This document shows positions 12,127-22,754 of a stretch of 64,000 bases of DNA, piece after piece; the stretch's first letter is position 1; every line of letters begins with the position of its first letter. The position numbers were made by a program, and so were the translations under genes. Below the pieces are notes generated by a model. The model was not told the origin of the DNA and searched no databases. It saw only the letters and a program-made list of their open reading frames with translations. The DNA is from Bolinopsis microptera (taxonomy: Eukaryota; Ctenophora; Tentaculata; Lobata; Bolinopsidae), in the NCBI RefSeq assembly GCF_026151205.1, contig NC_087072.1:9297669-9361668 (forward strand), written 5' to 3'.

Positions 12127-15100
12127 ATGGCGTGTAGAGTTGCTGCGCGCATGGCTGCCCTGGCTCGACCAGTCGGCGCGAGACTCATGTCATATGATAA
12201 TACACGGTCTCATCTCAGTGTTAACAAGGACACTAAAGTTATCTGCCAGGGAATGACTGGTAAACAGGTTTGTTTGTTTGTTTGTTTGTTTGTTTGTTTG
12301 TTTGTTTGTTTGTTTGTTTGTTTGTTTGTTTGTTTGTTTGTTTGTTTGTTTGTTTGTTTGTTTGTTTGTTTGTTTGTTTGTTTGTTTTTTTGTTTGTTTG
12401 TTTGTTTGTTTGTTTGTTTTTTGTTTTTTTTTTGTTTTTTTGTTTGGTTTGTTTTATAGACTGACTCTCCTCCTTCCCCAGGGAACACTGCACACAACAC
12501 ATTCTATCCAGTATGGAACTAACATGGTAGGTGGAATATCTCCCGGTAAAGGAGGACAAACTCATCTTGGAGTGCCAGTCTTCAACTCTGTAGCTGAGGT
12601 GAGAATACTAAACAGACTGTTATTAGTCTTACATGTTAAATGTGAAATTTGAGGTGGCAATTATTCTTCATTTTCTAATAATATCTATATTCTGAGCCTA
12701 ATTTTAATCCTTGGATAGTGAACATAATATATTGTTCTTATTCAGCGCTTTCTTCACTGTCAAGCAAACCATTTATTTCTTCTAGAAAGTTAGAAGACTA
12801 AATATTGCGTGTATATTTAATATTCCAATACACTGTGCACGACTGTAGGTGTGAGCTGTTTATTCTAGAAAATTAACTTGATGAACTTTTTGTTGATCAA
12901 ATTTCTAAGAGATGTAGCTTGGAGGATAAATAATTGGCGTGCACTAGCAGTAGCTGATAGGCGACTAACTGGTTTTACAAACGGAACGTTTGCAAAACTG
13001 ATTGTTAAATTTAAGTCACGTTTTAAGTTAAAAACAAAATAATCAACATCAATCAATATACAGTTATACAGAGAAAATGTGTATGTTTACTGTTTATTGT
13101 TTAAACATAATGACAACTGAAGTTAAGATGCTGTATAAACATCGTGATTTATTTCACTGATAACTACTAAACTATTTCTCTGCATTAATTTGTATGTAAA
13201 TATCTAGTTCACTAAAAATATATTGATCTAATATAATAATAAAAATGTCAAGTTGATCACGGTTCCTTGGTAAAAACGTTAAAATACAATTGCAAGTTAT
13301 TTAAATGGTGCTCAAGCTATCAAAATAAAAGTCTAAACCAAACTGTCTTGTTGTTTTACATGCTGTGAGAAGATGTGTTAAACTTCAAAACAGTAACCTG
13401 CCGTTTATCCAGGCTAAAGAAGTGACGGACTGTGACGCCTCAGTGATATACGTTCCTCCACCCTTCGCTGCTAAAGCAATAATGGAAGCAATAGACGCTG
13501 AGATTGGTCTTGTAGTCTGTATTACTGAGGGCATTCCTCAACTGGTATGTAATCCGCTGTTTTTAATTATTTCTCCTTGTTATGTTTAGTTTACTTTAGA
13601 TGTTACTACTTCTGGGTACTTCTGAAACTCAGTCCTTTAATAACGACCAAACTGGCCAAATGAATCATTCCGCTTCCTGTAATTGGCTGGTTACACTTGT
13701 GTAACAATGTGGCTGTTTTTTTTTTTTTTTTTTTTTATGTTGGGGCACCCACTTTACCTCCCTATTGGGAGGCTACGTCCGTCAATTAGTGACTAACGTC
13801 TATTGGGGTTCCTCTGGTTGTAGGTGTCAGTAGGTTTGGGTCACTTGGCATGGGCTAGTGATCCCGCCCCTCCAGAGGATAAAGCCTGGTGAGCGACGTT
13901 TCCCGTAAGGGAAACTGTCATAATGCTCGTTCACGGGAGAACACCACCCATGCCTGGATGTTCTCCCGGGTACTCGATAGAACAGGCTGCCCCCTGTCAT
14001 TCTAGTGGGCTGACAGGAACCTACCAGGCATGCCTGAGCCTATGATGTAATTCTCCCATATCTTTGTTGTTTTTGTGTTATATCTTTGTCTTTGCGCGGC
14101 TCAATTTCCGCGCTATACTAAATAAAAGTGCTGATTCACGAATTTACATGCGATATTTGAATTTTGAGTAGACCCTTTTTTGTCGCAATTTGGCAATTTC
14201 TTTGTTCACGTAGTTATTGCTAATTTTACGTTTGCTGATAATAATCTAAGTGCTATATCTCCAATAGCTGGCAGTTTGTCTGATTGTTAGATCCCCTCTA
14301 ACTGGTAGCGGCCCTAAGGCTGGCAGTTTGTCTGATTGTTAGATCCCCTCTAACTGGTAGCGGCCCTAAGGCGGCATGTGAGTGAATGAGTGAGTAAAAG
14401 TGAGGTGTAGGAGAAGTGGGGAAGAAAACATGAATATGAAAGTATGGTACACTGTTGCCAGCTGACTCACCAGCAACAATGCAAGTCCAAGAAGAAAGAA
14501 GGAGAGACACTGTCCGTTATCTGGGTGTGCCACCACCGACAGTGCTCCCACTTCTGTGGGGCCGAGGGTGTTGGCTCCAAGAACCAGCCGTGAGCGAACA
14601 GCGCCTGACCCCCCCTATGGTTAACTTTAGAATAACAGGACTATGCTTTTCTCCAGGCCAATCCGTTCAGTAACCAGCTGACCCCGCACCACCTCTGATG
14701 GAAGATGTGGTTCGGATTGGACTTCGCTAGGATTTGTCAGTTTTTCTGTAGACACTAATGCTCCCTCGAGGAAAGACATGAGCCCCGGCGAAGCTGACCA
14801 AAAACGTGGCAGGGATTCTCACCCTACAATGTGGCTGTTGGAATACTCCGAAGTAAAATAAGTGTGAGATAAAGAGGAAATGTTTTTTTTTCAGGATATG
14901 GTTAAAGTGAAGAAACATTTATTGAGCCAAAGCAAGACAAGATTGATAGGACCAAACTGTCCTGGTATCATTAAACCAGGAGAATGTAAAATGGGAATCA
15001 TGCCTGGACACATTCACTTACCTGGCAAAATTGGTAGGTTTGTTAATCTGTTGCGATTATACCGGCTTTCCTCCGTTTAGGACAGAAATTGCTAATTAGG

Positions 15101-16168
15101 CGTGGACACGCTTGAACTATTTCCTAATTTCCCGCTCCGCATTCCAACTGTGCTCAGACAAATAAAGTTAGGATCTGGGAACGCCGCCTTAATGAAAGGA
15201 ATGCAAGGGTGGTTGAATTTCTGGACTTACAATAATTAATTGCTTTCCAGGAATCGTATCAAGATCAGGAACCCTGACATATGAAGCTGTGGATCAGACT
15301 ACTAAAGCTGGACTCGGACAGACTCTATGTGTTGGTGAGTACAATGTTATGGTGAAAACATCATATTATTGGCGGTTCTTATCCTCTTCGCGCGCCTTTC
15401 GAGACGCGCGTCAGTACTGCTGACTACTTTGCCCTCGGTGTGATTTTCATTAAAATCGTTTACAAAGTAATCATCGCTCACATTTGCTGCACGCATGTTC
15501 TCATGCAGTCATTTCTAACGTGTCTACATCTGTGCAACGCATGTGACATTACATTTACTCAGGTATCGGAGGAGATCCTTTTAACGGAACAAACTTCATC
15601 GACTGCTTGGAAGTGTTCCTGAACGATCCTGAAACCAAAGGTATGTGAATATGAAACCAGGTATTTACTTCATTTTATCGACAGATTACTTTATCTGCAG
15701 TGAAACGATTCAGATATGGCCACTAGAACTTCCACTTTTCAGTTTCTTTACAGAATAAACACGGTATCCTTGCACGTAATTGTGTCGTTGCCAAATGCGG
15801 TGTGTTAAAAATATGTGGGAGTTTATTGTACAGAATCCAGTACATACAGTTTCCCATAACGCTGAAAAGCACTATAATTGTGATCATTTCCAGGAATTGT
15901 GATGATAGGAGAGATTGGTGGAAGTGCTGAGGAACAAGCAGCAGACTACCTTAAAGAACACAACTCTGGTCCTAATGCCAAGCCAGTGGTGTCCTTCATC
16001 GCAGGAGTGTCTGCTCCCCCAGGACGTAGGATGGGACACGCAGGAGCTATTATCTCCGGAGGAAAAGGAGGGGCTGAGGAGAAGATAGCAGCACTAGAGG
16101 CAGCTAATGTCAATGTTACAAGGAACCCTGCTATGATAGGAACTTCATTAGTTCAGGTAATTTTGTAG
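12127..16168 (+). CDS. SUCLG1: Succinate-CoA ligase subunit alpha, mitochondrial
   Basis: The alpha subunit of succinyl-CoA synthetase (mitochondrial matrix, TCA cycle) binds CoA and carries the phosphohistidine. Exons by frame and GT/AG sites: 12127-12267, 12482-12598, 13413-13544, 14895-15033, 15251-15334, 15563-15640, 15894-16168. The phases agree and the sum is 321 codons plus stop. The Arg/Ala-rich N-terminus ([15 protein letters not shown]) looks like a mitochondrial presequence. Recognisable stretches in order: [13 protein letters not shown] (CoA site), [81 protein letters not shown] with the active-site His, GGKGG. The last residues read through a CAG|GTAATT donor at 16156/16157 to a stop nine bases later. 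The true C-terminus (about EFEKRKML in relatives) may lie in an exon I could not find. Intron 1 is almost entirely TTTG repeat; intron 3 holds a retro-insertion. Confidence 0.94.
12268..12419. repeat. (TTTG)n microsatellite in SUCLG1 intron 1
   Basis: About 150 bp of TTTG/GTTT tetranucleotide repeat with one interruption near 12384, followed by T-rich sequence to about 12457. The repeat begins at the intron's first base: the 5' splice site GTTTGT is itself the first repeat unit. Repeat-derived frames here are not genes. Confidence 0.95.
13640..13717 (+). repeat. SINE-like 3' body, left part (interrupted copy)
   Basis: The stretch from CTGGCCA through GCTTCCTGTAATTGGCTGG to ACAATGTGGCTGTT resumes at 14840-14868 after a 1.1-kb insertion. 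The same sequence, about 66 bp with three mismatches, occurs reverse-complemented at 46941-47012. It is therefore a dispersed repeat that was already in SUCLG1 intron 3 before the insertion. Confidence 0.75.
13718..14825 (-). mobile_element. Poly(A)-tailed non-LTR insertion with 14-bp target duplication
   Basis: The insert is flanked by the direct repeat ACAATGTGGCTGTT at 13704-13717 and 14826-14839. It begins with about 19 T (13718-13736), so it lies on the minus strand with a poly(A) tail at its 3' end. These are hallmarks of target-primed reverse transcription. The 1.1-kb body has no reverse-transcriptase motif, so it is a SINE, a processed transcript or a LINE 3' end. It holds a 52-bp tandem duplication (about 14268-14371, unit starting GGCAGTTTGTCTGATTG). 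It sits in SUCLG1 intron 3 in antisense orientation. Confidence 0.85.
14268..14371. repeat. 52-bp tandem duplication inside the retro-insertion
   Basis: Two consecutive, apparently identical copies of a unit that starts GGCAGTTTGTCTGATTG and ends CGGCCCTAAGGC. Confidence 0.9.
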
Positions 16169-19100
16169 CTCACTAAGCGCTGTGTCATCGTAGTCAGTGA
16201 CAGAATGACAGGTTTCTTACTTGAAAACCTGACAACGTTATTGATTTACAATTAAAATTAGTTTTATAATCGTAATTTGTCTGTGAAACCTTTTCGTCAA
16301 TTAATTTCGTTAGAATACTACCGAATCTTACCTGAACGAGTATTGAAAGGAATTATTTGGTCAGAGGGGCGCTTTTTATTAGACCCTTTTTAAGAAAAGA
16401 AATGGGGATCCTCAATATTCGTTGAGTAATCAAGTATTTGTGAAGAATCGAAATTAGTTCACTTCTGCTCCATGTTGAAAGACCACTTTCTCCTCAGATG
16501 ATGATCTAAGAAAAACGCGAGGCTCTTCGATATGTCCCGGCGTATGAAACTAACTAGGATTTAGATCTAATCCTTGACTGATTAAACTATCTTCTGTTGC
16601 ACCATCTGATTTGACCTTTGTGGGAAATAATATTTATACGTAGTACCTTAAACAGGATTAATAAGCAAAGGACGTTTTTAAGTCGTTTTTCGTTTTGGAA
16701 TTTGTACATTATGAAATGTTGATTATATGAATGGATATTTAAGTTATAGACAGATATAAATTGGGTATTACTTCATCTTATATAATTAATGCACCAAAGT
16801 CTAGCGGTAATATTACGATTATTTATTTTTCTAAATCGAGTTTTCGCTAATGTGGGTAATGTCTAGTTACGATCAGCTGTATCCATTTTTCTTATTATTA
16901 AGAGTCATTCGTAATCACTGAGGGGATTCTTAATAATAACGCTTGTGTAATCTAAACATGATAGCTAGTGTAAAACTGATTACTGATGGGGGGGGGGGGG
17001 GGGGGTTGAAAATGGCCAAAAGGTGATTACGTTGTATAATTATATGTGAACGACCCATTATCTAGATTGTAGCTCAAAAACCAAATAGTCACCCACTATA
17101 AGTTGTTAATAACTTAAAGTGTACGTACTCAATGTGGTTAAGGGCAAAAATTTAGCTAAATTTTCTTATGAGCAAGCTTGTTAGCTTGTCATGACGTATG
17201 CTCTACTACTTGTTGGAGGACGTCGCCGCATCGAAGATCACTGCTCTGCTTAGCATCAAGTACTATAAGTAAACCTTACGAGACATAGTACGAGACATGG
17301 TACGAAAGTCTGTGGTGTTTCGAAAAAAATACCATATTTTCGGACCAAATTATTTTTCAAGTATTTTTCCTGAATTATGACTTAACTATATATTACTAAT
17401 AGTAAGTTATAAATATGATTCATCAAACAAATCAACGCTAGTATTCCATATCAATAAAATGATTTTGGACACGTTCCATTATAAATAAGCAAACTCTGTC
17501 ACTACTTTATTGGCCACGGCGGTGAAATTTCTGTATTATTAGTGGAAGATAACAAACACTGTCGGTCTCTTATACCGTCTGGAGGATGAGAAGTTAAGTT
17601 TAGGCTAACTTTCAAAGGCTCCGGAGAAATTGTTCACAAGATGAAACAGCTGATCAGAGAAGATCTTTCTATTTAATTCCCTCAAATATTGGGTTTCATT
17701 TTTGTAAAATAAGGGTGAAGAAATCCCCAAATACCATGATTAAATTTGGGGTACGAAATTTGGCGGATGATACTCGTAAAATATTTTTTCCAAATATTAA
17801 AACCGACGACGACCCCAACTCGTCGCTTGACGTACGTTGCATGCCACTTTTCGCGCGTATGATACGCAACATGTATCAACTCGTCGCGCGTCTTTGTACT
17901 TGTAGGTTATAAACCAGAAAAAATCCCCATATTTTCGTTCCCAAATCATTAATACTAATAGGTCACCGGAATTATGTCGCGTCGAACATATATAATATAT
18001 GTCTCGTAAGGTAGTATTGTAATCAATACTACTGGATATGATAATGAACGAAGTCCGTCGTTGGCCTTAAAATAGCGCGAACGGGGCATGACTGATCACT
18101 GATGAGATACGCGGCGCACAGAAACTGGAAACTGCACTGCCAGTTGCAGTGGCCATGGACCCCGATACCAGATGCACACGCCATTCAATTAAATGAACCA
18201 AATGAACGTATAGACAATAATAGCAGGTCCTTTCCGTATTACATGGGGGCAAACTGCAGAGTGGTTTACTCAACCGCTTCTGAATTTGCTGCAGGGTAGG
18301 CCGCAAGACTTTGAGTATCCAATTCAGTCACGCAAAACAGCTCTAATTCTAAGTATGTTTAGTTAATGACGAAAGCTTAGCCAGTGATTTTTACGCAATG
18401 CCGGTCTACACAATTATAATAGTGATTTCTACACATAACAATACTATACACATTTAGAATAGCGATAATTTGAAGTGTCTAGGTTACTGAATTTTATACA
18501 CACAAGCTCGGGCGTTTAAAACCGTGAACAGTGAAGGCAGAATCCAACTCATAAGCTTTATGTTCAACCAATATCGCAGCTTATCAATTATATTTTACCA
18601 GTCCTTCCGAATCGGTAAATACTGTCCTTCACCAATCACCATCTCTTCTGCAAAAGATACTAATCTGCAGTTAAGATTTCAGTTTTAAATTAAACTGACG
18701 TCTCATATGTACGGCTGAAAACCCAATACAATGTCCGTTTATCTAGAACACTAGCTGACTACTCGATGTTTATTACATGGTTAACCCGTGATACGGAGTT
18801 ACGTAAAATACGTGGACAGGACCGTTAAAAAACATTAAATGTTTCTACAGCACATGCAATGAATAACCAGTTGATTCCGTAAGTGTATCCGAGTATATTA
18901 AAGCAATCGGGGGTATCCTAGCAGTCATATTATTGAAACCGTTTGGTGGGACCATATCTTGACAGTAAACCCTCGCTGCTGAGCGGCGAGATACCACCGC
19001 CATTCTCAGATCGTCACTGCGCGCACAGCATTTCTTGACTGACACAACCGAAGTTTTCATAACTATTTAGCGCTCTCGGTAGACCCTTTCTGGAATTTTG

Positions 19101-20365
19101 TGACCGCCCCATTGCGTGAAACTGCCTTCTCCTCTTCTTTTCAGTGCAACCAACGAACTGTTTTTTTCTTTCCTCTATTTTCAGTTAACATTTAGAGGTA
19201 TTTCAGATTTTTAATTTATCCGTACCGGATTGTAAATAGAAGGATAATGATAGTCTTCGTTAATGCAAAATTAAATGACACAGTCGAAGAACAACATAGG
19301 AAGGTTACATACAAAATCTCCCAGCAAATAAGATGTTCAAATCAAAAAGAAATTAGGAAAGGTAGTTGAACAAGTAGCCGCAGGGCACAGCCTTTATCCC
19401 CAATACATTAAACTGAATCGTTGTCCTGGTTACACAATTCGCAAAATTATGCTAAACAAAATCTCGAAGGTGGCTGCGGAATCGTACATAGATTACCTCC
19501 ACAACCCTCATTCGTGAAACAACCTATATTCTACCGTCCATTTGATCCAGTGCTCGTGTGTAATAGTGTGTGTGGAATGTCCGAACGTTAGGAATGTATG
19601 TATTTCGTCACAGCACACGGATTCCACGTCAATTTTCACGCCTCCCTTCCTCTTATTATTTTCACCAAGTATCCGTGCGTACCATGACCGTTGTGTTTGA
19701 TGTGTCATTAGGTAAGACTTTGCAGAGAGCTACACCTCTGGCGGGAGCTTGTTTCATGACAGGACGAATAGTTTTGTTGGTATTTGGTACCGGAATATTG
19801 AGTCTCCCAGTAGAGCGCAGCAGCGTCTTCGACTCTCTCCCTGTACACACATTTGTTAGATGTGTTAGGTTTTACATGTGACACGAGTGATTAGGAGTCG
19901 AAACACATTTGTTTAGCCACGTGTTAAGCCACGTGACTGGAAGAAATAAACATTCTCCTCGATTGTAAAAGAAGTAGGCAAGGGTGTTTCGATACCATAC
20001 CACCACAATTTTCATTATTACATTCTGTTGTTCAAAAAGATCAAAATTTTTTCTTCATGTCTAGACTTGAGTGTAGGTTTTAATCATTTCGTCAATGGAA
20101 GAAAGCAAAAAATATATAATTCTATGGTGATAAATAAAAAATTGCTACAGCTCCATTTGGTGGAAATGGAAATATAATGACAAAAACTTTCTGAACACTT
20201 CCAGTGGCTCGAACATAAAAACAATTTGCAACGACTAATAGCCAACTTTGATTTTCATTCATCTGCAGTCAAAATGATAAAAACATGGCCTGTGTTCAAT
20301 ACATCAAATACAATCCTTGAAAAATGCTGACAGTAGATAGAGGATAATAAACATGTATAAATTAG
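16169..20365. other. Intergenic, SUCLG1 to hnRNP array
   Basis: About 4.2 kb with no supportable coding sequence. It contains an 18-G homopolymer (16988-17005) followed by a right-hand MITE end (GTGAACGACCC near 17046-17056), and a perfect 9-bp-stem hairpin GTAGTATTG-TAAT-CAATACTAC (18011-18032). Any terminal SUCLG1 exon and the 3'UTR of the first hnRNP gene should also be here. Confidence 0.55.
16988..17056. mobile_element. Partial MITE end with G18 tract
   Basis: An 18-G run, then ...GGTGATTACGTTGTATAATTATATGTGAACGACCC. This resembles the right end of the element at 22427-22754 (poly-G, TGATTACGTAATATGTAAACGACCCC). No matching left end was found, so this copy is truncated or diverged. Confidence 0.5.
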
Positions 20366-21430
20366 TTAATAAGGACGATAAGCACCACGACCGCCGCCGC
20401 GTGCACCACCTCTAGCCTTCATAGGACCACCCCCGGAGGGAAGTGTAGCACCATACTCTGACTCGTACCCAGGGTAACTTGAATAGCCAGACACAGCGCA
20501 GGGTGTTGGGTACCCTACTCTCTCGCTAGCACTATACCCTGGCGAGGCACTATATCCTGAGCTACCGTACTCTGCGTATGGATCATGAGCAGCGTATGGG
20601 TCTGCAGTTGAAGCGTAGGGGTCGGCAGCTGCATAAGGATCAGGATAAGAAGCATAAGGGTCGGTGTAAGAGGCGTCATAACCAGGGTAAGCTGTGTAGC
20701 TGGAGGGAGCATGGTGAGCAGCGCGGCCCCTCATCAGAGGTCGTCTGGTGGGCGGTGCAGAGTAACCTCCTGTAGGTGGACGGGATGGAGGGTAACCCGT
20801 GTGGGCGTGTGGTGGACCTCCTTCCCAACCTTCCTCTTCTCCCGCTGTTTTCTTCATGTTAGATTCTCGTTTTACTTTCTTCTGAATGGGGTGATTGTCC
20901 TCGAACTTCTTCTTGCACTCGACTCTGTATTTTCCGATATGGTGGACCACACTGCCAGGTGGTAGTTTACCCTCTACTATCTTCTCAACTGAGTTGGGAT
21001 CTTCAAACAGGATGAAACAGAAATGTCTCCTAACTTGAGTCCCTTTCTCGAAGATAAACTCGAAGTTACTGATTTGTCCGAACTGACTGAAGTATTCACT
21101 GAGATCGTCCTCGCTAAGTGCATGTGGAAGTCCTCCACAGAATAGTTTGTTAGTCATGTTGTTGCCCGCTGTTTCTCCCGCTCGCCGCACCTGAACTTTC
21201 TTTCCGTCTATCTCGTGCTCTTTATTCAACACGCCCTCCAGCGACTGTTTGTCGTTAAAAACTACGAAACAAAAACCTTTCGAGCGACCGGTCTCGTTAA
21301 ATTTCATGATTATCTCGCGGACATGACCGTAATGAGAAAAATAGCTTTCGATGGTTGTTTGGGTGGTGTTAAAATCTAATTGACGCACAATGATTTTACG
21401 GTCGTCATTATTTCTGCCATTTGATAACAT
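20366..21430 (-). CDS. hnRNP D/AB-type two-RRM protein, array gene 1
   Basis: Predicted nuclear/shuttling RNA-binding protein, 354 aa, single coding exon. RRM1 is about residues 11-84 (RNP2 KIIVRQLDF, RNP1 KGFCFVVF). RRM2 is about 94-173 (RNP2 KLFCGGL, RNP1 RRHFCFILF). The stretch ECKKKFEDNHPIQKKVK after RRM2 is shared by all four paralogues. The C-terminal half is low-complexity, Tyr/Pro/Ser/Gly-rich (repeats of DPYA), then Arg/Gly-rich, and ends AYRPY. That resembles the PY-type nuclear localisation end (..YKPY) of human hnRNPD/AB. The minus-strand sequence CTTTTTGTAG lies 7 nt before the ATG. It is the most 3' member of a four-gene same-strand array. The family assignment is firm; one-to-one orthology is not. 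Confidence 0.92.
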   Translation of the reverse strand: MLSNGRNNDDRKIIVRQLDFNTTQTTIESYFSHYGHVREIIMKFNETGRSKGFCFVVFNDKQSLEGVLNKEHEIDGKKVQVRRAGETAGNNMTNKLFCGGLPHALSEDDLSEYFSQFGQISNFEFIFEKGTQVRRHFCFILFEDPNSVEKIVEGKLPPGSVVHHIGKYRVECKKKFEDNHPIQKKVKRESNMKKTAGEEEGWEGGPPHAHTGYPPSRPPTGGYSAPPTRRPLMRGRAAHHAPSSYTAYPGYDASYTDPYASYPDPYAAADPYASTADPYAAHDPYAEYGSSGYSASPGYSASERVGYPTPCAVSGYSSYPGYESEYGATLPSGGGPMKARGGARGGGRGAYRPY

Positions 21431-22426
21431 TGCTGTCCTACAAAAAGATTTTCGTCAAAAACAAAACAGTCAAAAATAAAGAACAAGACGTAAATGTGCA
21501 TCTCAAAAACCTGAAAATTGAAAAATTGTTAAATTTTTAGTTTCATTCGGGTAGGACAGCACCAAAAACAGCGTACCGGAATCCTGTAAAAAGCGTTAGT
21601 AAAAACCTGAAAAAAGAAAATAACCGTTTCGTTACCACTTTAATCGTTTGAAGCAAAGACCGTGACATACAACAATCAAAAATAGTAATTTTAAGTGGCA
21701 ACACTAAGGTTACAGCCCAAATCTACTCTCAGTTAGATTCGAGGCTTGAGTAGATTTTGGATATTCAACCAACTATTCTAGCTTGATCTTTCATAATTTC
21801 AGGACAGTGTAATGATTTTTTAAGGCTTAACCATTTGAATATGTCACGAACAAATAAGCACATAGTAAAGATTGCGTAACAGTATCCAAAAGCTAATTTA
21901 ATTTTCACTGCTAAAAGACTTTGTTTGATTGTTCGCAGATTGACTTTTCAGCTTACAACATCAAGTGATGTGGTAACTGGTAAGTCTACTTACTCATAAA
22001 TTACTGTAAACAATGGCAACACACAGTACCATACATTTCACACCATCATGGAACATGGACAGTCTATTCAGATTACAATAATCCAGTACAGAACCTTAAC
22101 CTACAACATATTATTCAGAGAGTAGAGCTGCTTTATTCTTAACTATACCTTTCACATTGCATTATAGAGACCTGCTGTGAGCTGCTTTATTGTTAATATG
22201 TGCAACTATAATACCTTTCACATTTGAAATAAAGACTGCAGAGCGCATAGTTCCACTACCTGAAAGTGCGCACAAATGAAATGGAATGATTCCTTCTGGC
22301 CCCAACTCAATAAATAAGGTTGACTAGTATGGTGTTTTAGGTATTTACTTCAGATGTAAGCAGTGTCATGCTCACCACTACGATTCTTCACAAGTCACAC
22401 GTCATGTCAAGTCCGAGGACATATTA

Positions 22427-22754
22427 GGGGTCGTTCACATATTATGTAATCAGCCGAGGGGGGAGGGGGTTTCCGAATGCTAACGGTTGATTACGGGGGA
22501 GTGTAGTTTGAAAGGTGCTTGGCCGAATATAATAATATTGATTTCGGCTCATTATGATCAGGGCCAGGGTAGCATCAAACGTAAAGAAAATTGTTTCCAG
22601 GGAAAAAAGTCAAAAGGGGGTCGGGTCAGGCCATGATTACGTAATATTGCTGTCAGGAGGGGGGGGGGGGGGGGGGGGGGGGGGTTGGCTCTTGATTACG
22701 GAGGAGGGGGTAAAAATTGCTTAACTATTGATTACGTAATATGTAAACGACCCC
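22427..22754. mobile_element. MITE with 26-bp terminal inverted repeats and G26 tract
   Basis: The left end GGGGTCGTTCACATATTATG and the right end CATATTACGTAATC-like complement (right end reads TGATTACGTAATATG then TAAACGACCCC) form about 26-bp inverted termini with two mismatches. The interior is noncoding and repeats TGATTACG motifs. It includes a 26-G homopolymer at 22659-22684. No convincing target duplication. A related partial copy lies near 16988-17056. Confidence 0.75.

Noticed and set aside
12210-12652. Cys-Leu-Phe-Val and Thr-Asn-Lys-Gln repeat open frames
   Set aside because: They are translations of the TTTG intron repeat of SUCLG1.
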